Positions 18,611 to 27,790 of a stretch of DNA of 64,000 bases are shown here, piece by piece; the stretch's first letter is position 1, and each line of letters starts with the position of its first letter. The position numbers and the translations under genes are program-made. Source of the DNA: Nitrosophilus kaiyonis (GTDB lineage Bacteria; Campylobacterota; Campylobacteria; Campylobacterales; Nitratiruptoraceae); NCBI RefSeq assembly GCF_027943725.1, contig NZ_AP025696.1:1279501-1343500 (forward strand). The letters run 5' to 3'. The notes under the pieces were generated by a model. The model worked only from the letters and a program-made list of their open reading frames with translations, was not told the origin of the DNA and made no database searches.

Positions 18611-18825
18611 ATTGAGGTGAGTGAGGTGATAAGGGGGTAAGGTGGTAAGTAGTGAAGCGGTGAAGCGGGAAAGTGGAATAAGATCATAGTGATAGAGTTA
18701 AGAGCTAAGATTTAAGAGTTAAGAGTTAAAAATTAAATGAATAAGTTAAGTAGTGCACTTAGCACTTAGCTCTTAATACTAGCTCTAATTCCTAATTCCC
18801 AATGTCCAATGTCTAACTCACCTTA
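18611..18825. repeat. Intergenic dyad repeat E (mixed outer modules, TTAAG core)
   Basis: The left arm runs through GGTGAGTGAGGTGATAAGGG, GGTAAGGTGGTAAG, GTGAAGCGGTGAAGCGGG, AAGTGG, then TTAAG heptamers. The right arm has TAGCACTTAGCTCTTAATAC, CTAATTCCTAATTCCC, AATGTCCAATGTCTAA and CTCACCTT. It shows the fullest ordered set of modules. It lies between ychF and pepA, both on the minus strand. Confidence 0.88.
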
Positions 18826-18837
18826 TTCAATTTTCAA

Positions 18838-20307
18838 TTATGGATGTTTCTTATTAAAAACAAACTCTTTTTGTAGCCATTTTACTACCATTCTAACTCC
18901 AGCCCCACCTGCACCAAAAGAGTTATATCCCCACTCCTTTTCTACATATGCAGGACCTGCAATATCAAGATGTAGCCATTTGTCTTTGTTTTTTTCTTCA
19001 ATAAATTCGCTAAGAAACAGAGCTGCTGTTATAGCTCCTCCATATCTGCTAGAGCTTATATTGCATATATCAGCAATTTTAGATTCAAGAAGTTTTGGTA
19101 GATATCTATTAAATGGAAGCTCGCCTGCTAATTCTCCACTTGATTTTGCAGCTTCGAGCATGCTTTTTTTAAGTTCATCATTATGTCCCATAACTCCTGT
19201 TGTATATTCACCAAGAGCAACAACACAAGCACCAGTTAATGTAGCAAGATCTAAAATGTAATCAGGTTTAATTTTTTCTTGAGCATAACATAAGCAATCA
19301 GCTAAAACTAGTCTTCCTTCAGCATCAGTATTTCTAACCTCTATCGTTTTTCCATTTTTAGCTTTTAATATATCATCAGGTTTATATGCATTGCCTCCTA
19401 TCATATTTTCTGCAGCTCCAGCAATTGCATGTATTTCTACTGGAATATCTAATTTTTTTGCTGCTTTTATAATTCCTAAAACTGCACAAGCCCCACTTTT
19501 ATCGCTTTTCATTGTAACCATATAATCACTAGGTTTAAGACTCAAACCTCCACTATCGTAAGTCAAACCTTTACCTACTATTGCAATTTTTGCTTTTGGA
19601 TTTTTTGGTTTGTATGATAAATGAATAAGCCTTGGAGGATTTGAACTCGCTTTAGCTACTGCTAAAAAAGCTCCCATATTCTCTTTTTCAAGATCTTTTT
19701 CATCCAATATTTTACACTCTATATCTTCTTCTTTTGCCATATCTTTTGCAATTTTTGCCAAAGCTTTTGGTGTTATTTCATTTGGAGGTGTATTGACAAG
19801 ATCTTTTACAAAATTTGTGGCTTCAGCAACAATTATAGCCTCATTTATACTTTTTTTTGCATTTTTTGTAGTGAAATTTTTATCACTATAATCCTCTTTT
19901 GCAATATATATTATTTCAAGTTTACTTTTTTCTTTTTTGCTTTTAAATTTATCAAATTCATACTCACCAAAAATAGCACCTTCAACAAAAGCTTTTATAT
20001 TTGTTACAGGGCAGTTTTGAATATAAACTCCAGCTTTTGCACTTTTATATTTTTTATTTTTTATTGTTTTTATTGCTTTTGCTGCTGCAATTCTTATCTC
20101 ATCATGGTCTAAATTTTTGACACCAACATATACTCTTTTTTGATGAGGTAAAAAAGCTATCTCTTCAGATTCACCTTTAAAATTTAAAATATCAAGTTCA
20201 TCTTTATCTTTTACCCACTTATGATCAAAATTTTTATCAACAACAAAAACTATCTCAATATCAGCATCAATATCGCTTAATTTTTTTTCAATAAGTTCAA
20301 ATTTCAT
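18838..20307 (-). CDS. pepA: Leucyl aminopeptidase (M17)
   Basis: 489 residues, the usual length. The C-terminal catalytic domain has the di-metal and signature motifs TYDSGGLSLKP, KSDKSGACAVLG and NTDAEGRLVLADCL. The N-terminal half is the macro-like regulatory domain. It removes N-terminal residues from peptides in the cytoplasm; some PepA proteins also bind DNA, which cannot be judged here. It is followed upstream by DedA and trpB, an order that, to my knowledge, recurs in Campylobacterota. Confidence 0.96.
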   Translation of the reverse strand: MKFELIEKKLSDIDADIEIVFVVDKNFDHKWVKDKDELDILNFKGESEEIAFLPHQKRVYVGVKNLDHDEIRIAAAKAIKTIKNKKYKSAKAGVYIQNCPVTNIKAFVEGAIFGEYEFDKFKSKKEKSKLEIIYIAKEDYSDKNFTTKNAKKSINEAIIVAEATNFVKDLVNTPPNEITPKALAKIAKDMAKEEDIECKILDEKDLEKENMGAFLAVAKASSNPPRLIHLSYKPKNPKAKIAIVGKGLTYDSGGLSLKPSDYMVTMKSDKSGACAVLGIIKAAKKLDIPVEIHAIAGAAENMIGGNAYKPDDILKAKNGKTIEVRNTDAEGRLVLADCLCYAQEKIKPDYILDLATLTGACVVALGEYTTGVMGHNDELKKSMLEAAKSSGELAGELPFNRYLPKLLESKIADICNISSSRYGGAITAALFLSEFIEEKNKDKWLHLDIAGPAYVEKEWGYNSFGAGGAGVRMVVKWLQKEFVFNKKHP

Positions 20308-20319
20308 TAAATCCCCCCT

Positions 20320-20994
20320 TTATTTTTCCGTTGCTTTATGAAAATAATAATATAATCCTCCACCAATAATTACTGCAATTGGAAGTGCAATATACCAGTG
20401 ATGTTTTGCCCAATTTACTATATTTAAAATCTCTTCTCCAAAAATATAAGATGGAATAATTGTAACACTTGCCCAAACAAAAGCACTTACAAGATTAATA
20501 AGAGCAAATTTTTTTGCACTGTATCTCGTTAAACCTATTGCCATAGGTAAAACTGTTCTTAGCCCGTACATATATCTTTGTATAAAAATAACAGGCCATC
20601 CATATTTTTTTAATAAAAGATGAGCTAAAGCAAATTTTCTTCTCTGGCTAATTAATTGTTTATGGATATATTTTTTATTAAATCTTCCTATATAAAAATA
20701 TATCTGGTCACCAGTAAATCCTCCAAGAGCTGCAACAATTATAGATAAAACAAGATTCATATCGCCTGTATGGCTCATAACTCCAGCCATTACAAGGCCA
20801 GTTTCTCCCTCCATAATTGACCATATAAATAAAATTACATATCCATATGTTTTTAATAGATATATAAATTTTGCTTCTAAATTTTCTCCTGGTGCATTAT
20901 ATAACTCATATCCAATAAATCCAATAACTAAAAAAACAAGAATTAATGAAGCATTTATAAAATGTTCTCTATTTTTATCAAAAAATTTTTTCAT
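20320..20994 (-). CDS. DedA-family membrane protein
   Basis: 224 residues with about five to six hydrophobic segments. DedA/SNARE-associated-domain hallmarks are ALGGFTGDQIYFYIGR (about residues 88-103), IFIQRYMYGLRTVLPMAIGL and a C-terminal W-rich helix. Family members support envelope integrity, and some are undecaprenyl phosphate or phospholipid scramblases. It lies in a tightly packed run with pepA (12-base gap) and trpB (11-base gap). Substrate cannot be assigned from sequence. Confidence 0.9.
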   Translation of the reverse strand: MKKFFDKNREHFINASLILVFLVIGFIGYELYNAPGENLEAKFIYLLKTYGYVILFIWSIMEGETGLVMAGVMSHTGDMNLVLSIIVAALGGFTGDQIYFYIGRFNKKYIHKQLISQRRKFALAHLLLKKYGWPVIFIQRYMYGLRTVLPMAIGLTRYSAKKFALINLVSAFVWASVTIIPSYIFGEEILNIVNWAKHHWYIALPIAVIIGGGLYYYFHKATEK

Positions 20995-21005
20995 TAAATC
21001 CTTTC

Positions 21006-22205
21006 TTAATCAAAATGTAAAAGCTCTTTTGCCTGTATCATGTCTTTATCACCACGACCAGATAAATTTACTATAATTAAAGAGTTTTCTATATTTTGCA
21101 TCTTTTTTAGATAAGCAACTGCATGAGAGCTTTCAAATGCAGGTATAATTCCCTCTTTTTGACTAAGCCATACAAAAGCATCCATTGCTTCTTCATCTGT
21201 TATTGTGTCATATTTTACAATACCCAAATCTTTCAAATAGGAGTGCTCAGGTCCAATGCCTGGATAATCAAGACCAGCACTAATTGAGTGAGCTTCTAAA
21301 ATTTGTCCATCATCATCTTGCAAAACATAACTCATCTGACCATGTAAAACTCCAGGACTTCCTTTTGCCAAACTTGCACCATGCTTATTTGTATCAAGTC
21401 CAAGACCACCAGCCTCTATTCCAATACACTGGGTTTGCTTTTCATCTAAAAACTCATTAAATATACCCATAGCATTACTTCCACCGCCAATACAAGCAAT
21501 AACAAAATCTGGAAGTCTATTTTCTGCTTTTAAAATTTGAGCTTTTGCTTCATATCCTATAATTCCTTGAAAATCTCTAACCATCATAGGATATGGGTGA
21601 GGCCCTGCAACTGTTCCTATTACATAAAAAGTGTCTCTTGCATTTGTAACCCAATATCTAATAGCTTCATTCATTGCATCTTTAAGTGTTCTTGATCCAT
21701 TTTTAACTGCATGAACTTTTGCACCAAGAAGTTTCATTCTAAAAACATTTAATTCTTGTCTTTTTACATCTTTTTCGCCCATAAATATTTCACATTCTAG
21801 TCCAAAAAGAGCTGCCATAGTAGCTGTTGCAACTCCATGTTGGCCAGCACCTGTTTCGGCAATAACCTTTTTCTTACCAAGTCTTTTTGCAACAAGTCCT
21901 TGTAAAATTGTATTGTTTATTTTATGAGCACCTGTATGGTTTAAATCCTCTCTTTTTAAATATATCGTTGCTCCAAGCTCTTCTGATATATTTTTTGCAT
22001 AATATAGAGGGCTTGGTCTTCCAACATAATTTTCAAGATAGTATCTTGCCTCTTTCCAAAACTCTTCATCAAATCTTATATTTTTATAATCATTTTCTAG
22101 TTCAAACAGAATTGGCATTAATGTTTCAGGAACATATCTTCCACCAAATTTTCCAAAATGTCCAAAACTATCTGGGTCATATTCACTTTTTTTTGGTATA
22201 TACAT
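21006..22205 (-). CDS. trpB: Tryptophan synthase beta subunit
   Basis: 399 residues of the TrpB1 type. [15 protein letters not shown] is at the N-terminus, the PLP lysine is in [12 protein letters not shown] (K about 91), and the phosphate-binding loop is GGGSNAMG. It converts indole and serine to tryptophan. No trpA or other trp genes are adjacent; instead it sits in the pepA-DedA-trpB-apt-rpiB run. It overlaps the apt stop by 1 base. Confidence 0.97.
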   Translation of the reverse strand: MYIPKKSEYDPDSFGHFGKFGGRYVPETLMPILFELENDYKNIRFDEEFWKEARYYLENYVGRPSPLYYAKNISEELGATIYLKREDLNHTGAHKINNTILQGLVAKRLGKKKVIAETGAGQHGVATATMAALFGLECEIFMGEKDVKRQELNVFRMKLLGAKVHAVKNGSRTLKDAMNEAIRYWVTNARDTFYVIGTVAGPHPYPMMVRDFQGIIGYEAKAQILKAENRLPDFVIACIGGGSNAMGIFNEFLDEKQTQCIGIEAGGLGLDTNKHGASLAKGSPGVLHGQMSYVLQDDDGQILEAHSISAGLDYPGIGPEHSYLKDLGIVKYDTITDEEAMDAFVWLSQKEGIIPAFESSHAVAYLKKMQNIENSLIIVNLSGRGDKDMIQAKELLHFD

Positions 22206-22756
22206 TATCCAATCTCCAATACGCTATATACTTTTGTTAGATTTTTTAATTTCTCTTCGCCTTTTAAAAATTTTAGATTTATAATAAAACAAGCTTCCAC
22301 AACATCTTCATGAATCTTTTTTATAAGTTTAGCTGCTGCTTCTGCTGTACCACCTGTTGCAATTAAATCATCTATCAAAAGTACTTTTGCATCTTTTATC
22401 TCTCTAAAAGCATCAATATGAATCTCTATCTCGTCAAAACCGTATTCTAAAGCATATTTTTCACTAACTGTAGTATAAGGAAGTTTACCCTTTTTTCTAA
22501 CTGGTACAAATCCTATACCAAGTCTTGTTGCAAGAGCAGCTCCAAAAATAAAACCTCTACTCTCTATTCCAGCGATGAAGTCTAGATCATAATTTTTATA
22601 TCTCTCTTCCAAATGATCCATTAAAAGAGTAAAAGCTTTTTTATTATTTAAAAGAGTAGTTACATCTTTAAAAATAATTCCTGGCTTTGGAAAATCTGGT
22701 ACATCTCTAATTGAAGATAATAGAAAATCCTTTTGCTCTTTTGTTAACTCTTTCAT
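22205..22756 (-). CDS. apt: Adenine phosphoribosyltransferase
   Basis: 183 residues. The PRPP-binding motif [17 protein letters not shown] is near residues 126-142, and [14 protein letters not shown] is at the N-terminus, both classical Apt features. It salvages adenine to AMP. The stop codon overlaps the trpB start region by one base. Between this gene and rpiB lies a 26-codon membrane-protein gene. Confidence 0.96.
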   Translation of the reverse strand: MKELTKEQKDFLLSSIRDVPDFPKPGIIFKDVTTLLNNKKAFTLLMDHLEERYKNYDLDFIAGIESRGFIFGAALATRLGIGFVPVRKKGKLPYTTVSEKYALEYGFDEIEIHIDAFREIKDAKVLLIDDLIATGGTAEAAAKLIKKIHEDVVEACFIINLKFLKGEEKLKNLTKVYSVLEIG

Positions 22757-22791
22757 TAAATCTCCTTATTTAATTAAAGGACTGGGAAATT

Positions 22792-22872
22792 TTATAAAAT
22801 TAAAAGTTTCAAAATTATCATTGCTACAATTAAAATAGCAAACATAATATATCCAGCACTCTCTATTCCCAT
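22792..22872 (-). CDS. 26-residue single-helix membrane peptide
   Basis: The ORF reads MGIESAGYIMFAILIVAMII and then LKLLIL before TAA. It has an ATG, an AAGGA ribosome site 6 bases upstream and the same orientation as rpiB and apt on either side, 10 bases after the rpiB stop. About 20 residues form a hydrophobic helix after a short N-terminus with one acidic residue. It is too short for length-filtered gene calling. Function unknown; it might be an accessory membrane peptide, or a chance ORF. Confidence 0.6.
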   Translation of the reverse strand: MGIESAGYIMFAILIVAMIILKLLIL

Positions 22873-22882
22873 AATTTATCCT

Positions 22883-23320
22883 TTATTCTTCTAAAGCCAT
22901 TATTTTTTTAACTCTTTCTTCGTGTCTTCCACCTTCAAATTCCGTTTCGCACCAGGCATTAACTATAGATTCAATTTCTCCTTTACCAACAACTCTTTCG
23001 CCAAAACATAAGATATTTGCATCATTATGTGCCCTTGCCATTTTCGCAGTATAGTAATCATGAACTTCTGCCGCTCTTATTCCTTTTATTTTATTAGCTG
23101 CTATACTCATACCAATGCCAGTACCGCATATCAAAACGCCTTGACTACCTGGATTTTCTGCTACTTTTTGTGCAACTTTTTGTGCAAAGTCTGGATAATC
23201 AACTCTTTTATCATTATCTGGACCTAAATCTTCAACCACGTAACCTTTTTCTAAAAAAAGCTTTTTTACAAACTCTTTAACTGCAAAACCTGCATGATCT
23301 GTTGCAATATAGACTTTCAT
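22883..23320 (-). CDS. rpiB: Ribose-5-phosphate isomerase B
   Basis: 145 residues of the RpiB/LacAB fold. The N-terminal IATDHAGFAVKE, the active-site cysteine in LICGTGIGMSIAANK (about 64-78) and the NDANILCFGERV segment are all present. It interconverts ribose 5-phosphate and ribulose 5-phosphate in the non-oxidative pentose phosphate pathway. It abuts the M50 protease gene (no gap) and is followed by the 26-residue peptide and apt. Confidence 0.95.
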   Translation of the reverse strand: MKVYIATDHAGFAVKEFVKKLFLEKGYVVEDLGPDNDKRVDYPDFAQKVAQKVAENPGSQGVLICGTGIGMSIAANKIKGIRAAEVHDYYTAKMARAHNDANILCFGERVVGKGEIESIVNAWCETEFEGGRHEERVKKIMALEE

Positions 23321-24016
23321 TTAAATCCTTTCTATTGTATTTATTAATGATATCATATCTATTCCACTAACAAAAGATAATAAAATTAAAATATAATAAA
23401 CAGGAATAAATAAAATTGCACTTAACGGAGTTGCTATTATTATAATTAAAATTATCATGCCATATGGAAAAATTTTATGATAAAAATCGACTATACTTTT
23501 TATTTTTAATTTTTGAGCAAAATAGATTAATGCATTGGCTCCATCTAGTGGCGGTATTGGCCAAAGATTAAATACTCCAAGAACAACATTTATCAGTACT
23601 GAATGTGCTAAAAAAAGAAAGAAAAAGGTTGAAATTAAAGACTCAGGCTTACCTATAATAGATATTAAAACTGCACTAAAAAGAGCTAATATAAAATTAT
23701 ATGTAACACCAGCTAAACTTACAGCAATTGCTCCATTTTCGCCACCATTTTTTAAAACTATCCTCATATTTACAGGTACTGGTTTAGCCCATCCAAATAA
23801 AAATCCAGCATTACTTAAAAAAAGAAGAGCCGGAACTATTATAGTACCTACCAAATCTATGTGTTTTATAGGATTTATGCTTAGTCTTCCTGCTCTTTTT
23901 GCAGTATCATCGCCATATTTATATGCAATAAGTCCATGCATTATTTCATGGCCAATAATTGATACAGCCAAAGCAAGGACCATTGCAATGATATTTATAA
24001 TTTTTAATGTATCCAA
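23321..24016 (-). CDS. Site-2-protease-family metallopeptidase (M50)
   Basis: 231 residues with about five to six transmembrane helices. The zinc site HEIMH (in IIGHEIMHGLIAYKYGD, about 22-38) and the third-ligand motif NLWPIPPLDGA (about 167-177) define a short membrane-embedded S2P homologue without a PDZ domain. Members cleave transmembrane segments of substrates, but the client is unknown. It is immediately upstream of rpiB (ATG four bases after a shared AAAGG region). Confidence 0.92.
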   Translation of the reverse strand: MDTLKIINIIAMVLALAVSIIGHEIMHGLIAYKYGDDTAKRAGRLSINPIKHIDLVGTIIVPALLFLSNAGFLFGWAKPVPVNMRIVLKNGGENGAIAVSLAGVTYNFILALFSAVLISIIGKPESLISTFFFLFLAHSVLINVVLGVFNLWPIPPLDGANALIYFAQKLKIKSIVDFYHKIFPYGMIILIIIIATPLSAILFIPVYYILILLSFVSGIDMISLINTIERI

Positions 24017-24039
24017 ATAATACCTTTTTATTTTAGTTA

Positions 24040-24172
24040 TTAGAGCTAAGAGCTAAGTAAGTAGAGTTTAATATTAATGATAAGTAAAAACTTAACACTT
24101 AACTCTTAATGCTTAACACTAATTTCCAATATACCAATAACCAATGACCAATGTCTAATGACTAATGTCTAA
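24040..24172. repeat. Intergenic dyad repeat F (TTAAG-heptamer type)
   Basis: The left arm is TTAGAGCTAAGAGCTAAG; the right arm is CTTAACACTTAACTCTTAAT plus GCTTAACACTAA. The outer right module is CCAATATACCAATAACC, then AATGACCAATGTCTAATG and ACTAATGTCTAA. It overlaps the 3' end of lepB and encodes that protein's last residues and stop. Confidence 0.88.
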
Positions 24173-24931
24173 ACTCTTTTTCATTTCCTCTTCAATCTGT
24201 TTTACACTTTTTCCCATTCTATCCCATCTTATTTCATAATTTTTATCCCAGCTAAAATAGATAAACCATGGTTTTCCAACAATTAGTCTATAAGGAACGC
24301 TTCCCCAAAATCTACTATCATTACTATGGTCTCTATTATCACCCATCATGAAAAATTCATCTTTTGGTACTTCAATTGGTCCAAAATTGAAAATCTCTTG
24401 AGGATATCTTCCATCATTGATAACATTTGGATCATGATGAATTCCAGGATGATCTTTTTGATAAGGATTTTTAACCCATAAAAGACCATTTATTTCAACA
24501 ATACTCTTTTTAGGATAATTTTTTAAAATAAATTCATTTCCTTCATGTGGATGAAGATATAGATCTTTATTATGGATAAATAGATAATCGCCTCCAACTG
24601 CTACACATCTTTTTACATAATGGATCTTTTCATTTACAGGATATCTAAAAATAACAATGTCCCCTCTTTTTGGCTTATCTCCAGCAATTATATGTCCATC
24701 TTTGTCAAAATCTGGAAGAACTGGAATTTCAAGCCAAGGAATATGAGGGGTAGGTATTCCATAAGCAAATTTTTTAACAAAAAGATGATCACCAATTAAT
24801 AGAGTATTTTTCATACTTCCACTTGGAATAACAAAAGCTTGAGCTACAAAAAAGATAACAAGCAATACAATAACAATTGTTCCAGTCCAAGTGTTTGACC
24901 AATGATAAAATTTTATCAATCTATCTTTCAA
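24155..24931 (-). CDS. lepB: Signal peptidase I
   Basis: 258 residues. After an N-terminal transmembrane helix (about 16-34) comes the catalytic serine motif FVIPSGSMKNTLL. The general-base lysine is in HYVKRCVAVGGD, and the box E segment MGDNRDHSNDSR is conserved. It cleaves signal peptides of exported proteins at the outer face of the inner membrane. The C-terminal residues Asp-Ile-Ser-His and the stop are encoded within intergenic repeat F, so the tail has probably been rewritten by the repeat. Confidence 0.96.
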   Translation of the reverse strand: MKDRLIKFYHWSNTWTGTIVIVLLVIFFVAQAFVIPSGSMKNTLLIGDHLFVKKFAYGIPTPHIPWLEIPVLPDFDKDGHIIAGDKPKRGDIVIFRYPVNEKIHYVKRCVAVGGDYLFIHNKDLYLHPHEGNEFILKNYPKKSIVEINGLLWVKNPYQKDHPGIHHDPNVINDGRYPQEIFNFGPIEVPKDEFFMMGDNRDHSNDSRFWGSVPYRLIVGKPWFIYFSWDKNYEIRWDRMGKSVKQIEEEMKKSLDISH

Positions 24932-24945
24932 ATCTATTCCTTTAA

Positions 24946-25788
24946 TTATCTATTTTTTGCCGCTTTTAATGTATTTTTTAAAAGCATTGCTATTGTCATA
25001 GGGCCAACTCCACCTGGAACTGGAGTTATAAAACTCGCTTTTTTACTAACATTTTCAAAATCAACATCTCCAACAATTTTTCCATTTTCCAATTTATTAA
25101 TTCCTATATCAATAACAATAGCCCCATCTTTTACCATATCTTCAGTTATTAGATTTGGCTTTCCAACCCCTACTACTAAAATATCAGCATTTTTTGTGTG
25201 TGCTTTTAAATCTTTTGTAAATATGTGGCATATATCAACTGTTGCAAACTCATTTAATAAAAGAGCTGCCATAGGTTTTCCAACAATATTGCTTGCACCT
25301 ACTACACAAGCATCTTTTCCTTTTACATCGATTTTGTACTCTTTTAAAAGCTCCATAACTCCAAGAGGAGTACAAGGAACAAAGCTATCAAGTCCTTGAT
25401 TTAATCTTCCAAAATTGTATGGATGAAATCCATCAACATCTTTTTTAGGATCAATAACTTCTAAAATTTTTGTGGTATCTATATGATTTGGAAGAGGTAG
25501 TTGAACTAAAATTCCATCAATATTTGGATTTTTATTCATCATTAAAATAGTTTCTATTATCTCGTCTTGAGAGATGCTCTCAGGCATTTCATGAGTAATT
25601 GAATATATTCCAACCTCTTTACAAGCTTTTGCTTTCATTTTTACATAAGTATGGCTTGCAGGGTCATTTCCAACTAAAATAACTGCTAAACCAGGAACAA
25701 TATTTTTCTCTTTTTTAAGTTTTGCAACTTCCTCTTTTATCTCATTTTTTATTTTTAAAGAGAGAGCTTTTCCATCTAAAATAGTCAT
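24946..25788 (-). CDS. folD: Bifunctional methylenetetrahydrofolate dehydrogenase / cyclohydrolase
   Basis: 280 residues from the chosen ATG at 25788, which has an AGAGG ribosome site; an upstream in-frame start at 25824 would add 12 unconserved residues. The catalytic YVKMKAKACKEVGI (Lys), VQLPLPNHID, the NADP loop GASNIVGKPMA and the C-terminal TPVPGGVGPMTIAML are all present. It interconverts methylene-, methenyl- and formyl-tetrahydrofolate. lepB lies 14 bases downstream. Confidence 0.96.
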   Translation of the reverse strand: MTILDGKALSLKIKNEIKEEVAKLKKEKNIVPGLAVILVGNDPASHTYVKMKAKACKEVGIYSITHEMPESISQDEIIETILMMNKNPNIDGILVQLPLPNHIDTTKILEVIDPKKDVDGFHPYNFGRLNQGLDSFVPCTPLGVMELLKEYKIDVKGKDACVVGASNIVGKPMAALLLNEFATVDICHIFTKDLKAHTKNADILVVGVGKPNLITEDMVKDGAIVIDIGINKLENGKIVGDVDFENVSKKASFITPVPGGVGPMTIAMLLKNTLKAAKNR

Positions 25789-25868
25789 AATTACCTCTTT
25801 AAAATTTTTTAGGTATGATAACAAAAATAGATTTTGTTTTGGTTTAAAAACTTCACAAGAGGTAAAAG

Positions 25869-26216
25869 TTGAGACTTATTTTATATCTTTTTATATTTTC
25901 ACAAATTTTTGCAGAAGACTCTTTTATTACTAAATATGAATATTCAAAAATGCTTTATGAAAATCCAAGAGGAATAGGATGCAATAAATGTCATGGCAAA
26001 TATGGTAAAGGCAAAATTATTGCAAAATATAAAAAAAGAAAAAAGATATATAAATTAAAGGCGCCAGATATAACAAAAGTTAGTTATAAAAAATTTTATG
26101 ATGTTTTGAATAGAAGGAAAATAAAAGGTGCAATGCCAAGCTATTTTTTAACAAGAAGCGAAATAAAAGCTTTATATTTTTATATTAAATCAAATAGGAA
26201 AAAAGATGGTTTTTGA
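25869..26216 (+). CDS. Small monoheme cytochrome c
   Basis: 115 residues starting at a TTG with an AGAGG site 6 bases upstream. A short signal peptide (about 1-15) is followed by one heme c site, CNKCH (38-42), in RGIGCNKCHGKYGKG. A likely distal methionine lies in GAMPSYFLT near residue 90. It is a periplasmic electron carrier of the class I type. It overlaps the following CitE-like gene by 11 bases, so they are co-transcribed, although a metabolic link is not obvious. Confidence 0.85.
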   Translation: MRLILYLFIFSQIFAEDSFITKYEYSKMLYENPRGIGCNKCHGKYGKGKIIAKYKKRKKIYKLKAPDITKVSYKKFYDVLNRRKIKGAMPSYFLTRSEIKALYFYIKSNRKKDGF

Positions 26217-27147
26217 TGAAAAAAGTATTAATATTTTAGAAGAAGCTATAAAAAATAGAAATTCTAATTCTCTTGATAGTTTTATAATGCCTGTTAAGAG
26301 AATAAAAAATAGAAAAATTAATATTAAATCTGCTTTAATGGTTTCAGCACATCAGGTTAAACATATGAATAAACTTGACTCTTTAGATGCTGATATTGCA
26401 ATAATTAATCTAGAAGATGGAGTTAGCAAAGAGTTAAAACCTATTGCTTTAAAAATGGCAGCTGTTTTTTTAAGCAATATAAAATCTTCAAATAGTATGC
26501 TAGTTGTTAGAATAAATCCTTTAGATGAGGGAGGTATTGAAGAGATAGAGTTTTTAAATCGATTTAAGCCAGATGCTATAAGAGTTCCAAAAATAAGATC
26601 AAAAAATGATGTAAAAAAAGCTTTAAGATATATTGATAAAGATATAGATATTCATCTATCAATAGAGACAAAAGAGGCTTTTTTAAATATTGAAAAACTT
26701 AAAATTGATGATAGAATAAAAGTGTTTTATCTTGGTATTTTAGACCTTTTAAGTGATCTGAATATCTATCAAGATATATTAAAAATTTCAAATCCTACAA
26801 TTGATTTTATATTGAGTAAATTTCTTATTGAGACAAAATCGATAGATGTTTTTCCAATCTCTTTTGTCTATCAAGATTATAAAAATCTTGAAGAGTTTGA
26901 GAGATGGTGTATTTATGAAAAAGATATGGGATTTGAAGCAAAGGGGTGTATTTCACCAAAACAGGTTGAAATAGCAAATAGAATCTTTTCTCCATCAATA
27001 GAGATAATAAAAAAAGCCAAATATATAAAAGATATTTTTGAAAAGATGAGTAAAGAGGACATAACTGGATTTAAAGATGAAAAATATGGCTTTATAGATG
27101 AGCCGATATATAAAGATGCACTCAATATTCTTAAAAAATATAGCTAA
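26206..27147 (+). CDS. HpcH/HpaI aldolase / CitE-like acyl-CoA lyase family protein
   Basis: 313 residues of the TIM-barrel CitE/malyl-CoA-lyase family. The segment AIINLEDGVSKE contains the typical acidic ligand, VVRINPLDEGGIEEIEFL the conserved Arg, and DIHLSIETKEAF the second acidic metal ligand. GFEAKGCISPKQVEI is the CoA-pocket-like region. The closest functional analogues are citrate lyase beta and malyl-CoA lyase, but no CitD/CitF partners are present, so it may act alone on a CoA thioester. It overlaps the cytochrome gene by 11 bases. Confidence 0.82.
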   Translation: MVFDEKSINILEEAIKNRNSNSLDSFIMPVKRIKNRKINIKSALMVSAHQVKHMNKLDSLDADIAIINLEDGVSKELKPIALKMAAVFLSNIKSSNSMLVVRINPLDEGGIEEIEFLNRFKPDAIRVPKIRSKNDVKKALRYIDKDIDIHLSIETKEAFLNIEKLKIDDRIKVFYLGILDLLSDLNIYQDILKISNPTIDFILSKFLIETKSIDVFPISFVYQDYKNLEEFERWCIYEKDMGFEAKGCISPKQVEIANRIFSPSIEIIKKAKYIKDIFEKMSKEDITGFKDEKYGFIDEPIYKDALNILKKYS

Positions 27148-27165
27148 TGTTAATTATTTTTATTA

Positions 27166-27171
27166 TATACT
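27166..27171 (+). promoter_or_regulatory. Candidate -10 box before the LuxI-like gene
   Basis: TATACT lies in a T-rich gap after the CitE-like gene. Transcription from it would begin near 27178, which favours the ATG at 27203 over the TTG at 27182 and suggests a separate transcription unit for the signalling cassette. No clear -35. Confidence 0.35.
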
Positions 27172-27202
27172 TTAGTTTATATTGAACTTATATGGGAATA
27201 TT

Positions 27203-27790
27203 ATGTTGATTTTCAAAGAGATAAAAATTGATGATCCATTAATGGAAGAAGTTTATAAATTTAGATGCGAAGTTTTATGTGAGGAACTTCAGTATTTTAA
27301 TAAAAAAAAATTTCCCGATAAAAAAGAGAAAGATTTGTATGATAATAATGCTGATCATTTTGTAGCATTAGATGAAAAAAATAATTTAATTGCATATTTA
27401 AGAATTATTTATTATAGTGAAAATGGTTTTCCTTTGGAAAATAATATGCAAATTTTTAAAGAGTATGAGAAAATCCCTAAAAAGAAAATTGCTGAGTTAT
27501 CGAGAATGTTTATCAAAAAAGAGCATAGGAAAATAAAAAAAAGTTTATATATTTTAGAAAATTTTTTAAAACTTTTTATTTATAAAAAAGCTAAAGAGAA
27601 TGATATTGAATATTTTTATGCAACTTTACAAAGTAATTTTTTAAGACTTATGAAAATTAGAAATGTGCATTTTAAAATTATAGGCCCTCTTCAAGAGTAT
27701 GGTGGAAAAAGATATCCTACAATATTATCTATTAAAGATTTAGAAAAAGATAGAGCTGATTTGAAAAAAATGTATGGAGATAAAAAGTGA
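27203..27790 (+). CDS. LuxI / N-acyl amino acid synthase-like (GNAT-fold) acyltransferase
   Basis: 195 residues from the ATG at 27203 (GGGA upstream); a TTG at 27182 is an alternative. The spaced residues of the autoinducer-synthase superfamily can be picked out: FRCEV (R21), the acidic pair in EKDLYD (D44, D47), AYLRI (R67) and AELSRMFI (E98, R101), then FYATLQSNFLRLMK and a closing FKIIGP. Phe and Trp positions usual in LuxI are Leu and Tyr. FeeM-type and PEP-CTERM-associated acyltransferases share this pattern. It may make an N-acylated amino acid or homoserine lactone. It overlaps the TonB-receptor start by 4 bases. Product not determinable. Confidence 0.72.
   Translation: MLIFKEIKIDDPLMEEVYKFRCEVLCEELQYFNKKKFPDKKEKDLYDNNADHFVALDEKNNLIAYLRIIYYSENGFPLENNMQIFKEYEKIPKKKIAELSRMFIKKEHRKIKKSLYILENFLKLFIYKKAKENDIEYFYATLQSNFLRLMKIRNVHFKIIGPLQEYGGKRYPTILSIKDLEKDRADLKKMYGDKK

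Noticed and set aside
18809-19261. 150-codon open frame opposite pepA
   Set aside because: Antisense to the catalytic region of PepA; starts in intergenic repeat E and has no recognisable motif.
23535-24020. 161-codon open frame opposite the M50 protease gene
   Set aside because: Antisense to a clear site-2 protease with catalytic motifs; composition is that of a shadow frame.
27182-27202. TTG at 27182 as the start of the LuxI-like gene
   Set aside because: It adds seven unconserved residues and lies almost at the predicted transcription start; ATG 27203 has GGGA upstream.
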